Shown: in pieces, positions 14,757 through 24,800 of the stretch
Position numbering within the stretch: the first letter of the stretch is position 1
Layout: each line of letters opens with the position of its first letter
IMG/VR virus record: IMGVR_UViG_3300017697_000055
Span: 1 to 32,566 of that record
Reading direction: 5' to 3' (one strand)
DNA: 32,566 nucleotides
From: a virus
Notes under the pieces: model-generated
Told to the model about the DNA's origin: nothing
The model's input: the letters and a program-made list of their open reading frames with translations, nothing else
Database searches by the model: none
Translations under genes and position numbers: made by a program

Positions 14757-16817
14757 ATGTCCGATGAATTAAATGACTACCAACGAGCGACAGATCCGGA
14801 TGTTGATAACGAAGAAGATCTGTATCAAGATACTCAGGAAGATGCACCGGAAAAATCTATCGAAGACAGACAGGGTAATATAGAATTACCGACTGGATCT
14901 GGTTTATCTATATCTAGCACTTCGATCGATGGGGGAAACGTAAATAATAAACCAAAGGGTGGTCCCCGGAAGTTTTCGAAAACTGAATCAATAGGTAAAA
15001 AGCAAACAGAGTCTTTTGATCTCAAGTCGTTCGCTGTTGATATACCCGAAGATTCCCGACCAGTTATAACTCAAGAAGATGCAGAAGTCCCACTCAGATC
15101 TGGTGCAACCGGATCTCGGGGCCCAGCAGGTTCACAGGGTCCTCGCGGCCCACAAGGTAGACAGGGTGAAATGGGACCGTGTTGTACTGGACCAGATCTT
15201 AATGTAGATGACACGGGACTTACCTTATATGGGTTGACGTTAGGTATAGATCCAGACGCGATCGTTGCAGTTGCCGGAATTTCTGTTGGTTCGATCACTG
15301 CTGATATATTACATGTCGCAGATCAAATAAAATTTCCTAATGGTATGACTGCTGCGTCCGTCGTTACTACGGTGAATGGCGTATCTGGTGATGTTACACT
15401 AACCGATCTCGTTGGTGTCGCTACATTCAATGGTGCTGCTGGAGATGTCCAAGGTGTATCAACTGTCAACGGAGCAACGGGTGATGTTACACTTACTGAT
15501 CTTGTTGGTGTCGCTACATTCAACGGAGCAACAGGCGGAATAACAAGTAGCAACCTTATCCTACACGTTGCAGGACTTTCATCAGACGGCGGTATTACTG
15601 TCGGTAGTGACATACAATTTGGTGGTAATCATAGTATTTTAAATTCGTCTGGTGATTCTATTTTTAAGGCAGATGTCGGCACAAACGTAAGGATTGGAGA
15701 TTTGGACGGTGTAGGAAATAGTAACACTATTTTTGTTAGAGATAGCCATGATGTAATTACATTGAACAGCACCACCATCAGTACCAATGCGGATATCGTC
15801 TCTCTCAACGCGGCCACGGTGAAACTCCCGGATGAATTACAACACAGCGGTGATGAAGACACAAAACTTTCATTCCCGAGTGCAGATAATTTAGTTCTGA
15901 TGGCGGGTGGTGTTACGTTCGCACACGGAACCGCGACTGGTCTTTATGCTCCAGCAGGATTATCTGCTGATGGTGGTGTAACATTCGGATCAATCAACTC
16001 CGCCGGCGCACTTCAGGTAGATGGTAACATACACACAGACGGAGGAATCTCAGCGGACGGTGGTATCAGTGGTGGGCATGTTCATTGTGCAACACTGACA
16101 TCAGACGGCACCTCAACTGTGGGTGGAGTTATCATGAGTGGTGGTGTGATGGTAGGAACCGCAACCAACTCACTTGCATGTTCTGGTGCGGCCGCAACGG
16201 CGACGACTGCTGCTCAAGTGCAATTGCAAGGGAAAAGTGATGATAATGATTATAATATCATTTTTGCAGATCATGCTCAGGGGGCGGCAACAGCAAATCT
16301 TGCAGCAAAGGTAGACAGCGGCACTGGTGCTGATGGGTTGATCTACAATCCCGGCACCGATCTACTTTCGCTTGGTGGCATTTCTGCTGGTAGTGGTGTT
16401 ACTTTAAACGCAGGACTTCACGTTACTGGTGGATCTACTTTCGGAAGTGCGATAAACTTCCAAGATAACCAACTCGAAAGACCCAAGTTCAAGGACTACG
16501 CAGAAACTGTAAATGCAATCGGAACAATCACTGGTAATACTGCGATTGATTTCTCTGCCGGTAATGTGCAGACTGTAACCGGAAACGGAAACTGTGAATT
16601 TAGTTTCACGAATCCACCAGCAACTGGCAATGCAGGAACCCTCACACTCCTGATCACAAACGGTGGTGCAAACACAACAACTTGGGCATCAGCAGTCAAG
16701 TGGCCCGGTAATGTTGCACCAACACTCACGGCATCCGGTATCGACATTCTATCGTTCGTCACAATAGACGCCGGATCAAACATCTATGGATTTGTAGGTG
16801 GAATTAACTTCTCATGA
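14757..16817 (+). CDS. collagen-like trimeric tail fibre
   Basis: 686 residues. An acidic polar N-terminus (1-115) leads to nine Gly-X-Y triplets (residues 116-142) ending in GPCC. A 31-residue repeat occurs twice at about 206 and 237 (VNG-x-GDVTLTDLVGVATFNG), and later come repeated strands such as GLSADGGVTFGS, GGISADGGISGG and AGLSSDGGITVGS, which suggest a beta-helical or stacked trimeric shaft. The final 85 residues (CEFSFTNPPATGNAGTL, TTTWASAVKWPG, GIDILSFVTIDAG, YGFVGGINFS) resemble the C-terminal domain of marine phage tail fibres I recall from cyanophages. It is probably a trimeric receptor-binding fibre. Its stop overlaps the next start as ATGA. Confidence 0.8.
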   Translation: MSDELNDYQRATDPDVDNEEDLYQDTQEDAPEKSIEDRQGNIELPTGSGLSISSTSIDGGNVNNKPKGGPRKFSKTESIGKKQTESFDLKSFAVDIPEDSRPVITQEDAEVPLRSGATGSRGPAGSQGPRGPQGRQGEMGPCCTGPDLNVDDTGLTLYGLTLGIDPDAIVAVAGISVGSITADILHVADQIKFPNGMTAASVVTTVNGVSGDVTLTDLVGVATFNGAAGDVQGVSTVNGATGDVTLTDLVGVATFNGATGGITSSNLILHVAGLSSDGGITVGSDIQFGGNHSILNSSGDSIFKADVGTNVRIGDLDGVGNSNTIFVRDSHDVITLNSTTISTNADIVSLNAATVKLPDELQHSGDEDTKLSFPSADNLVLMAGGVTFAHGTATGLYAPAGLSADGGVTFGSINSAGALQVDGNIHTDGGISADGGISGGHVHCATLTSDGTSTVGGVIMSGGVMVGTATNSLACSGAAATATTAAQVQLQGKSDDNDYNIIFADHAQGAATANLAAKVDSGTGADGLIYNPGTDLLSLGGISAGSGVTLNAGLHVTGGSTFGSAINFQDNQLERPKFKDYAETVNAIGTITGNTAIDFSAGNVQTVTGNGNCEFSFTNPPATGNAGTLTLLITNGGANTTTWASAVKWPGNVAPTLTASGIDILSFVTIDAGSNIYGFVGGINFS
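15372..15536 (+). repeat. 93-bp tandem repeat in tail fibre gene
   Basis: Two copies of about 72 bases begin at 15372 and 15465 (period 93 bases, 31 residues). The stretch around GTTGGTGTCGCTACATTCAA is identical in both copies, while surrounding bases differ mostly at third codon positions, so selection keeps the protein repeat. It encodes the VNG-x-GDVTLTDLVG motif of the fibre shaft. Confidence 0.85.
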
Positions 16818-17551
16818 TTGGTGCAAGTAGAGCAGCAAGCGGAAGAGCATATCAAGTATTGAGTACCACGAACATCACTTCGACAGGCACTCAAACATAT
16901 ACCATACCTTCCGGAGTTGTTTTCATCGAAGTCGAGATGTATGGTGGTGGAGGCGGCGGTGGAGTTGGGTCAGTCGCCGGTGGTAGAGGTGGATCGTCAC
17001 ACACCAACGGTCAAGGCGGTGGTGGTGGTGCATATGTCAAACACCAAATTCGAATAACAGATCTTCGTAAAGATGACACTTTAACTTTTACGGTAGGTGC
17101 AGGTGGTGCAAAGGGCGCAAATGCATCGTCTATGGGAAGTGATGGAGGAGACACACAACTCACTTTACACAAAAGAAGTAGTAGCACAATCACCACATTC
17201 AGTGATATCATAGCAGGTGGTGGTGAGGGTGGAAGAAGTGCAACTGCCTTCGGTGGTGGTCTTCGAGGTGAAGGCGGTGTTGCACAAAATGGAAATTTAG
17301 TAAACACGGACGGTGGAGATGCTACAAATAGAACTTTTGGTTCTGGTACTGCCATAGCAGGAACTGATGGTGGTGATGGTGCAAATCCCGATGGTGGTAA
17401 TGGTGGTGGTGCTGGAACTGAAGGCGCACTTGGTTCTGCTGCTGCGGTAGGACAGGTTCCCGGTGGTGGTGGTGGAGGTGGTGCTTCAGAAAACAACACT
17501 GCGGCCAATGATGGTGGTGCTGGAAAAGTAATCGTAAAGGCGTTTGGTTGA
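16814..17551 (+). CDS. glycine-rich adhesin, probable fibre tip
   Basis: 245 residues. The N-terminal part (YTIPSGVVFIEVEMYGGGGGGG) is the start of a glycine-rich domain I recall in phage tail fibre ends; glycine runs then recur throughout (GGRGGSSHTNGQGGGGGAY, AGGGEGGRSATAFGGGLRGE, DGGDGANPDGGNGGG) and the protein closes with GGAGKVIVKAFG. Such polyglycine layers form the receptor-binding tips of some T4-like adhesins (as in the S16 gp38). It overlaps the fibre gene by ATGA, so it is co-translated and probably caps or chaperones that fibre. The glycine loops are expected to vary with host. A large frame on the opposite strand (17011-17508) is only the mirror of the GGT/GGC repeats. Confidence 0.7.
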   Translation: MIGASRAASGRAYQVLSTTNITSTGTQTYTIPSGVVFIEVEMYGGGGGGGVGSVAGGRGGSSHTNGQGGGGGAYVKHQIRITDLRKDDTLTFTVGAGGAKGANASSMGSDGGDTQLTLHKRSSSTITTFSDIIAGGGEGGRSATAFGGGLRGEGGVAQNGNLVNTDGGDATNRTFGSGTAIAGTDGGDGANPDGGNGGGAGTEGALGSAAAVGQVPGGGGGGGASENNTAANDGGAGKVIVKAFG

Positions 17552-17553
17552 CG

Positions 17554-17561
17554 TATAAATA
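17554..17561 (+). promoter_or_regulatory. T4-type late promoter before PAAR gene
   Basis: Exact TATAAATA octamer in the 26-base gap before the PAAR gene. With the usual T4 late start six bases after the octamer, transcription would begin near 17567, placing the GGAGGAG ribosome site (17566-17572) at the very 5' end of the message. The tight spacing lowers confidence but the match is perfect and lies between genes. Confidence 0.55.
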
Positions 17562-17577
17562 AACTGGAGGAGATATC

Positions 17578-17850
17578 ATGCCAGGAATATCAAGAGTCGG
17601 AATGGACACGGCCGGAAATACAATCTTAACAGGAAACTCAAACGTCAAGGTGAACGGAATGCCTGTTGCACACATTGGGAGTTTGATTGCAAATCACTGC
17701 GGCGGAGATTGTCCTAACCAACACACTGCCCCCGTTATAGTGACGGGATCTGGTATGGTTAGAGTCGGCGGAATACCAGTATGTCGTGCAGGTGATGCCG
17801 CATCATGTGGACACTCAGCAACAGGTTCAGGAAATGTGAGGGCCGGATAA
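17578..17850 (+). CDS. 5.4: PAAR-domain spike tip protein (gp5.4-like)
   Basis: 90 residues, the size of T4 gp5.4. The PAAR repeats are visible as VKVNGMPVAHIGS and VRVGGIPVCRAGD, with His/Cys residues (AHIG, NHCGGDC, GIPVCRAG, SCGH) suited to binding a metal at the cone tip. PAAR proteins cap the gp5 beta-helix and sharpen the spike that pierces the outer membrane. GGAGGAG lies just upstream and a perfect late octamer precedes it. Its stop overlaps the next start by TAATG. The placement after the fibres, not directly after gp5, shows how the accessory genes are inserted in the hub cluster. Confidence 0.9.
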   Translation: MPGISRVGMDTAGNTILTGNSNVKVNGMPVAHIGSLIANHCGGDCPNQHTAPVIVTGSGMVRVGGIPVCRAGDAASCGHSATGSGNVRAG

Positions 17851-19049
17851 TGCCATTAAGTCTAGAAGATTTCAACCCACTCGATCCACAGTGCGATCCC
17901 CAGACACAAGATCTTGGTCAAACTTCACTAGACATCATCAACGATGTGATGACTGGCAACGCCTTTCAGAACCCCGTTGGCACGATCGTCAACACAGCGA
18001 AGGCAGTTGCACAGGATAACGAACTGTCTATCACAAATATCTTAGATAACCAACCACCCGCCGGTGAGGCAGGTGGTCTACAACAGTCAACTATTGATGC
18101 ACTACAGAGTATGAACAATTTGCTCGGTGAATTGAACGGACAACCCGGCGCACAAATCGGAAGTCCAAACGCAGGAATTCTCAACAACATCAAAGACGCA
18201 ACGGACAGAATGTCTGGTGCTGTCAACACACTTGATGCCAATGCCTTCAACCAGAATAATATTGTGAGTCTGTCTGATACATTCAACAGCATGAAGGCAA
18301 ACCTTCGACTTCCCGGACAGGATGTGATCGAAGATAACTTTGGACCAAACTTCAATTTAATTCTTGAAGACGGTGGACTTACACTGATGCAATCGGTCGG
18401 TGCGTCTAACAATATACTTCAACAAACAATTGGTTCATTCCTTGGTGGTGACATCCAAGAAAATGAACTTGTTCAACAAGTAACTGATCTCACACTTAAC
18501 CTAACCGAAACAAAAAACAATGCGTTGGACAGTTACAACCAAACAGTTTCTAATCTCTCTAACATGAGAGACATGGTACAGAAGTATGGAACTGCAAACA
18601 CTTTGATTGCGGCAGTACGATCGAATCCGTGTTGGACTGGTCAGTTAATGAAGGAGTTTGCAAATCCTGATCTTCAGGGTAAACTCGATGCACTACAGGC
18701 ATTTGAGCAAGGAACGTCAATCCCGTCAGGAACATTCTCGATCCCAACTCCAGAGTTACCAGAAGCACCTCCGTTTGTTGCAGCAGGTGCAGATGCAATC
18801 AATCAAGCAAAGGAAAAGGCAAATGAACTCGCCGGAGAAGTAGGAAACGCTGTTAGATCAGTGCAGTCGGGCATCACGGAGTTTGCTCAGGGTGCAATAG
18901 ATACTGTATCTGCTTCAGCAAAGAATGCGATTGCAGGTATTCAGGAATCGTTGGGTAGTGAGGGACTCCTCGCCATGTCAGCAAGTGAAGCATCCACAAC
19001 AGAACAACGAGCATCAGAAGCACAAAACGTCATCGGAAGACTCGGATAA
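17850..19049 (+). CDS. helical virion protein of unknown function
   Basis: 399 residues from the ATG at 17850, which overlaps the PAAR stop (TAATG); the open frame runs back to 17805 without support. The protein is Asn/Gln/Ala-rich and predicted mostly helical, with long stretches such as QQVTDLTLNLTETKNNALDS and EKANELAGEVGNAVRSVQSG that could form coiled coils, a proline-rich hinge (IPTPELPEAPP, about 302-312), and two cysteines. No family is recognised. Co-expression with the PAAR tip suggests a structural or ejected protein of the tail, but this is inference. It is followed one base later by the 945-residue gene. Confidence 0.65.
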   Translation: MPLSLEDFNPLDPQCDPQTQDLGQTSLDIINDVMTGNAFQNPVGTIVNTAKAVAQDNELSITNILDNQPPAGEAGGLQQSTIDALQSMNNLLGELNGQPGAQIGSPNAGILNNIKDATDRMSGAVNTLDANAFNQNNIVSLSDTFNSMKANLRLPGQDVIEDNFGPNFNLILEDGGLTLMQSVGASNNILQQTIGSFLGGDIQENELVQQVTDLTLNLTETKNNALDSYNQTVSNLSNMRDMVQKYGTANTLIAAVRSNPCWTGQLMKEFANPDLQGKLDALQAFEQGTSIPSGTFSIPTPELPEAPPFVAAGADAINQAKEKANELAGEVGNAVRSVQSGITEFAQGAIDTVSASAKNAIAGIQESLGSEGLLAMSASEASTTEQRASEAQNVIGRLG

Positions 19050-19050
19050 T

Positions 19051-21888
19051 ATGTCATCATTTTCTGCACCAAGATTATTTTTACCAAGATACGCCGATGG
19101 TGATATCTATGGGTTTAGTGTCTTACTAAACAATGAACCCGGAGGTCTAGACGACAATTTTCCAGTCTTCCCTCACTGGTCTGATGGACAAGATTCAAAT
19201 GGTGGAGTAACTGCTGGACATAATACAAGAAACAATACTCGCGGACAAATAATTGGTGTTGGTGCTGTTGGTGGAAACAAGGACAGTGTAGACTCCAATG
19301 TTACTAAGTTGTCTTCACCACTCGAACTCCAAGATATCATGGATGCGAAAACTGAGACTGGTCTCAACAATGTGAAACAACCTACATTTTTCGAGTATGC
19401 TTGGTATGATCCCACGGAAAACGAGGAGGGGATCGAGGGGGTGCAGGGTTCAAACCTTTATACATTTTCTGCTGCATTCCATGAAGTTTATTATATTACT
19501 CCTACCGGAAAACTGCGGAATATGGGAACGCGGTATAACACAAAACCGGCAATCGCAAATGCATTTAGAAACATCGGTGGACTGGTCAGTTTAGGTTTAG
19601 ATTGGCGAATGTTAGAATTGTGGGAAGAAAACCCAGACAACTTTGGATACAATCCAGACATCAATTTAAAGCACATATGTGTCGCCTCTGATGAGTGTAT
19701 AATAACTCTAGACACCTTTGGTACGATCCGTATTGTTCAGGCAGGAACATCTGGTGTTGAGTTGACTTCGTTGATGGGTGAACTTGATTATCATCATATT
19801 GTGTACTTCAATAAAGAAGATCTAGAGGATAATTTTTGGATTGACGAAAATGGAAATACTGTTTCTGTACCCAATGTTGATTTTGTCCAATGTTGGGCAT
19901 CTGGTGGAGGCACGACCGCACAAGGGATATGTGTATGGGGACTGAAACGAGATGGAACTCTATACTATCAGGACTTACACAATATGGTTTGGTTTGATCC
20001 AGACTATTGGAAACGCGATACGTTTAATGGTGGTTTTGACGCGAGCGGAACACTTGGTGGGGAAGATGTTCAACCGACCGTCAGAGAAAAGGGAAAATAT
20101 AGAAGTGAACCATTTCGTATACAGAAACTGGAACCGCCTGAGGAAGAAGATGATCCGTCTGTACCCGGAACATGGTTGCCCAAAGGACCACTTGTAATCA
20201 ATCCATATCATGGTGCAAAAATTACCGGAACTCTCCCACAGAACGATGAAAACGGCCATCCGTTGGTTCGAGATCTAAACAATTATCGTTCTGTAAGACA
20301 AACAAGAAGAGGAAGTACCGTACACCAAGATCAAATTGAAACATACTTTGATTTTTCTGTTAGTGCAATAAACGATCCAGTATACGGACCGAATTCAGTT
20401 CATCCGGGTTGGGTATACGAAGCAGGAAGGAACTCTCTGAATCAGATTCCAGTTAATAGCAATGGCAACAGATTCAAGGTTATTAGTTTGTTTGATGGGT
20501 ATGGTCATGGTGGAGGATGTGTATGTGTTGATCCCGATGAACCAATTGGAGATCCAGTGGCACTCGGGCATCCAGATCAAATGGTAGAACCTGTGTTGTT
20601 GAATAGTTGGGTTCCGAATGTTCACAAACATATGTACGAACAACTCCATAAAATAAAAAGATATAGAGTTGTAAAAAATGGACTTGATTGGCAAACAATT
20701 TCAAATATATCAGAAACGCCCGATCCTGTTGGTTATGAATTCGATCAGGAATTGTTTGATTTACTTTACAAAGATAATACAACCGGAGCATATATCCCAC
20801 CAAGAAGAATCTCTTCCTCAAGAAGAAACTTTACTATTATGTCTAATACTGGTATGGTTGCATCGTTTCAGGGTGGGGGTGGTGTAAACGAAACGGGCGA
20901 TGCTCTTAATGGTCCAACTATTGCACCACTTGTAAATTATGAAATAGATCCTGATAACCCAGATCAAATTAAATTGATGTTGGATATAAATGGTAAGCAG
21001 TCTAGCGAGGAGTTTGGTAACTGGTTTTACAATTACGATCCCCCAATCGGTGAGAATTTCGGAGATCCGGTGATACTCGAAGAAAATAATATAAATGCTT
21101 ATCTTCGGCATGGTGCTATACCACAGTGGGGTGTTAACATCTTTTCAGATGATGGAGCGGATCCTACACACGGTCCTCATGACATCAGCGGACCTAAACC
21201 AGAGAACAATGGTAGGTTTGGATTTGGAAATATGCCCAGACGACAGACTAATCAACGGGGTCCAATTGGATCCATTCCGGGGTTGTATGATAAACCATTT
21301 ACAGATATGAGTGCCTTTGCAGGAAGGCCCGCATGGGCGATTCATTATTTTGCTTGGACAGAACACGTTGGTTATGAATATGAATCGAATTATTGGAATC
21401 AAGATTCGTTAGTATACATGTGGTCCGGGAAAGATATTGTTGGAGAAACCATATTTACAGATCCAAATTTCAAAAAAGGATCTTCTATTATACAGGTTTG
21501 GCACGCTGGCGAGGGTAGTCCGTTTGAACCATTCACAACAGATCCTGTCGTTTGGTGGTCGGGACAGGGAGACAATATCAATGCTGTATTCCAAAGCGGT
21601 ATTGTTGATTCTTGTTCTTACTATGAATCCGAAATGTCTGCGGCAGTTATGCCTCCTTTGACCCTTCCCCTAATAGAAGAACGTGGTGGTGGGGATTTCG
21701 ATCGACCACTCGATCCGGATCCACCATTCTCTTCGGAGGAACTGATAAATATAACGCAAGACACAGAATCCGGACCTGGATCCACTGAGGGTGGCGGAGG
21801 AAATCCGGAACCAGAATGTGGGGATTCTGCCGACGAAGGAACCGACGATCCCGATATAGACAAAGATGACGAGATAATACTTCCATGA
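19051..21888 (+). CDS. large hypothetical virion or receptor-binding protein
   Basis: 945 residues from the ATG at 19051; an open frame continues upstream within the previous gene but has no other start support. No family is recognised. The first 560 residues are strand-rich with loosely recurring units of the type strand, acidic turn, strand-G (SAAFHEVYYITPTGKLRNMG, HICVASDECIITLDTFGTIR, CVWGLKRDGTLYYQD), reminiscent of RCC1-like beta-propeller blades. A Pro/Asp/Gly-rich acidic tail covers about the last 75 residues. It overlaps the next gene by ATGA, in the row of giant appendage genes, so a peripheral tail protein is likely. The propeller suggestion is weak. Confidence 0.55.
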   Translation: MSSFSAPRLFLPRYADGDIYGFSVLLNNEPGGLDDNFPVFPHWSDGQDSNGGVTAGHNTRNNTRGQIIGVGAVGGNKDSVDSNVTKLSSPLELQDIMDAKTETGLNNVKQPTFFEYAWYDPTENEEGIEGVQGSNLYTFSAAFHEVYYITPTGKLRNMGTRYNTKPAIANAFRNIGGLVSLGLDWRMLELWEENPDNFGYNPDINLKHICVASDECIITLDTFGTIRIVQAGTSGVELTSLMGELDYHHIVYFNKEDLEDNFWIDENGNTVSVPNVDFVQCWASGGGTTAQGICVWGLKRDGTLYYQDLHNMVWFDPDYWKRDTFNGGFDASGTLGGEDVQPTVREKGKYRSEPFRIQKLEPPEEEDDPSVPGTWLPKGPLVINPYHGAKITGTLPQNDENGHPLVRDLNNYRSVRQTRRGSTVHQDQIETYFDFSVSAINDPVYGPNSVHPGWVYEAGRNSLNQIPVNSNGNRFKVISLFDGYGHGGGCVCVDPDEPIGDPVALGHPDQMVEPVLLNSWVPNVHKHMYEQLHKIKRYRVVKNGLDWQTISNISETPDPVGYEFDQELFDLLYKDNTTGAYIPPRRISSSRRNFTIMSNTGMVASFQGGGGVNETGDALNGPTIAPLVNYEIDPDNPDQIKLMLDINGKQSSEEFGNWFYNYDPPIGENFGDPVILEENNINAYLRHGAIPQWGVNIFSDDGADPTHGPHDISGPKPENNGRFGFGNMPRRQTNQRGPIGSIPGLYDKPFTDMSAFAGRPAWAIHYFAWTEHVGYEYESNYWNQDSLVYMWSGKDIVGETIFTDPNFKKGSSIIQVWHAGEGSPFEPFTTDPVVWWSGQGDNINAVFQSGIVDSCSYYESEMSAAVMPPLTLPLIEERGGGDFDRPLDPDPPFSSEELINITQDTESGPGSTEGGGGNPEPECGDSADEGTDDPDIDKDDEIILP

Positions 21889-24800
21889 CATGGTTTAGAA
21901 ATATTTTTGCAGATACACTATCATCCAACAACGGTGCATTGACTGTTGTAGATCTTGGGGCGAGTAACAGGATAACCTTTCGAGAAGTTCCAAATGCAAT
22001 CGAATATACTTTGTTTGTCCGACCCATTGGTACTTCTCAGTGGATTCAAGTAGATCAACAGGATGGGACTGGTACGCTGAGTCCTTTTGTTGATGCTTTT
22101 GCATGGAGCAGTGAACGAGATCCGATTGACATCGAATACAAAGTAACGGTTACAAAGTCTATCCCGGTAATTGCAGATGGATACTATACTACTGGTGTTT
22201 CTGGGAAAGATGATCAGACAACAGACCCTGATCCTGCAAATAGAACTCCTGGCATGTATGAGAAGGTGTCATACTTTACTGGTGGAGATATAGACGTTAA
22301 CGAAGAATTATCTTCTAGAAGTGACTGGAGTATCGAAAATTCATCTGGAAAATATGACGCAACTTTCTCAACTACTTTTGATGCTATAACTGTATTTAAC
22401 GGCACGACTATAAATTGGCGTGATACTGATTCTTCTTCTATAATTGCTTTGAATGATGCAGACTTTACTCAACACTTGTTCTTGTTGAGAGAGAATTGGG
22501 TCAACTACATGGCAGATAACATTCGAACTAAGGTTGCTGATGGTAAACTGGTGATGAGTGAGATTGATTCGTACTGTTCAGATCCAGAAATTAAGCAAGC
22601 AGATAGAGCATTTGAATTTGGATTAGCGATTGCCGCATTGTATCAACATGGAAGTGATTCAAACCTATATACGCCAAATGATCCAGATCAACTCGACACG
22701 AATCCCTACTTTGATTTTGATATAAGCACAGGTAGAGCAACTGCAACATCTAAGGCAAATATATTTGCTAGTGTTTGGTGTGAAGGGATGTATTTCCGAC
22801 TACTGCAAGAAGAATTTCAAGATCTAGAACTCGAAGGGAAATTTGTACACTATAATCTGCCATACAGGTTCCCTTCATCCTCACTAAATGCATTTAATAG
22901 TTCAGAAACCCTCGGTGAATTAAACCGCACACAAAGAACTCAGTTTTTACTGAACGTATTCAAAACAATGGCCGGTGATGGAATAAATGAGATCATAGGC
23001 CTTGAACATGAAATTCTTCAGTCTGTATATAACTTGTGTGGAACCTTTGTTGATTTTTATCCTTCACACTTCGCAGATGAAATTGATTCTTGGATGGCCT
23101 TGATAGATGCTATTGAAGCATTTGGAACTCCCGGAAAAAATACTATAATGGCGAGTGGGCAGTTCAACACATCATATGATCTGTTTAATGTTGCATGTGA
23201 AGACTGGAAGTCTGAACCAGACTTGGTGAGCAAACCATACTACAACGAAAGTGATTTTTCCCTAATTACAACACCCCCAGAGCAGGGAGTAGTTTCAACT
23301 ATTCCATTGTGTGTGTGGTTGTATATACAAGAGTACATCACAAACAACACAAATATCAACTTACAAAGGTTCTATCAGTTCGGAATCGACAGTGCAATAT
23401 TTAACTACAGTGGATCTGATAATCATATCAACAGAATAAATGCACTAAGTTCTGTTGTTGATGGGTTTGGTACACCTTACAGCACACCCCCAACAGAATC
23501 TGATAAACAAAATTATGCTGAGTATAGGGCGTATGGACAATATAACAAAAACAAAGACTACACAAACATTCCCCGAGGCGGGGGTACAGAACAATTTTTC
23601 ACACCAGATCGCCGGCCGTTGTATGCAGAAGCGTATGGTGCTGCAAGATCAGAAAGAGGCGATAGAGAGCGTTGGGGTGTTGCATCAATCGGATATAGAA
23701 GAACACCTCTTGCCGGATCTCCAGAAGCAGATTTCAATAATGTACAGAAAAATGGTCGTCTCTTGTGGGTCAGAAATCAAACTAGAGATCTTATTCCACT
23801 AGGTTATAAACGATACAGTTTTACAAATATTCAGGGTTGGACAACATATGATGCAGGTGGTGGCAATTCTCCTGCTGTATTCCAACCACACTTTCCATCG
23901 AATCCATTTTCTGGACTAGAACTCACAGAAGCAAAGGTATACCTAAATCAACTAGGAACAGATTTTCATATATCACCGACACCATTCACTAATAATGGCA
24001 GTAATGGTTTTAGTGATCCAAATTCAATCCCGGCCGGTACACCCGGAGATAATAAGGCCTCATGGACGGCAGCAATCAGTTTCCTTCGAAACGAACTTGC
24101 AGCGAATTCAGTTCCCCTCCAAGATCAACAGGTTGTTGCTTATACTGGTTATCGTCCCACATACACTGATAAATCAATGACGCAAGTTGATCGTAGTCTT
24201 CTTGGTGTTTCTAAGCAAAGCAATCGAGGTAGCGGTGGAGATCGGTGGTCTGGTGAAGGAGATTCTCCGGCGTATACTCCTGATGTTGGATTTGATGGAG
24301 AAAGACCTGGATACTCATATTCTGTTGAGGGATTTGATGATTGGTGGGGCCTAGAAGTTGCGGGTTGTAAGACTCTAGGTTTTGACAGCATTGGACTCGA
24401 TACAGGCACATTGATGTATATGAACTCTGGTGGGATGTATAATACAGGTGTTGGAGATAAGGAAGTAGGCATAAGACAGGGCAACACAGATCTTCATAAT
24501 CTGTTTAAGGAAAATTATGGTGTGCGGACTTTCACCGAAGCAGTCGCTTTAAACTACGGTATAAATCCAAAGGATCCTGTACCGTGGACATCTGCTGATC
24601 AGAACAACGATCAATCATATACTGCGGGTGCTATGTGGGCCTACTTTGGTTCATGGTGGGGTTATGTTGGTGCTGATAACAATCTCGATACCTATGGAAC
24701 TAGTGGTACGAACGGAATTATTGGAGAACCTGTTGGTGGTAAAGTTTGGTTTAATGATGGCAACCAGCAAATTGGAGAATTCGGTTCTTCGTTTAATCCT

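Noticed and set aside
17011-17508. A 165-residue proline-rich frame on the minus strand
   Set aside because: It is the complement of the GGT/GGC glycine repeats in the adhesin gene and has no start signal.
17805-17849. Upstream start for the 399-residue helical protein
   Set aside because: The extension lies inside the PAAR gene; the ATG at 17850 overlaps the PAAR stop in the TAATG arrangement used elsewhere here.
18925-19050. Upstream start for the 945-residue protein
   Set aside because: It would overlap the previous gene by 125 bases; the ATG at 19051, one base after that stop, fits the close packing.
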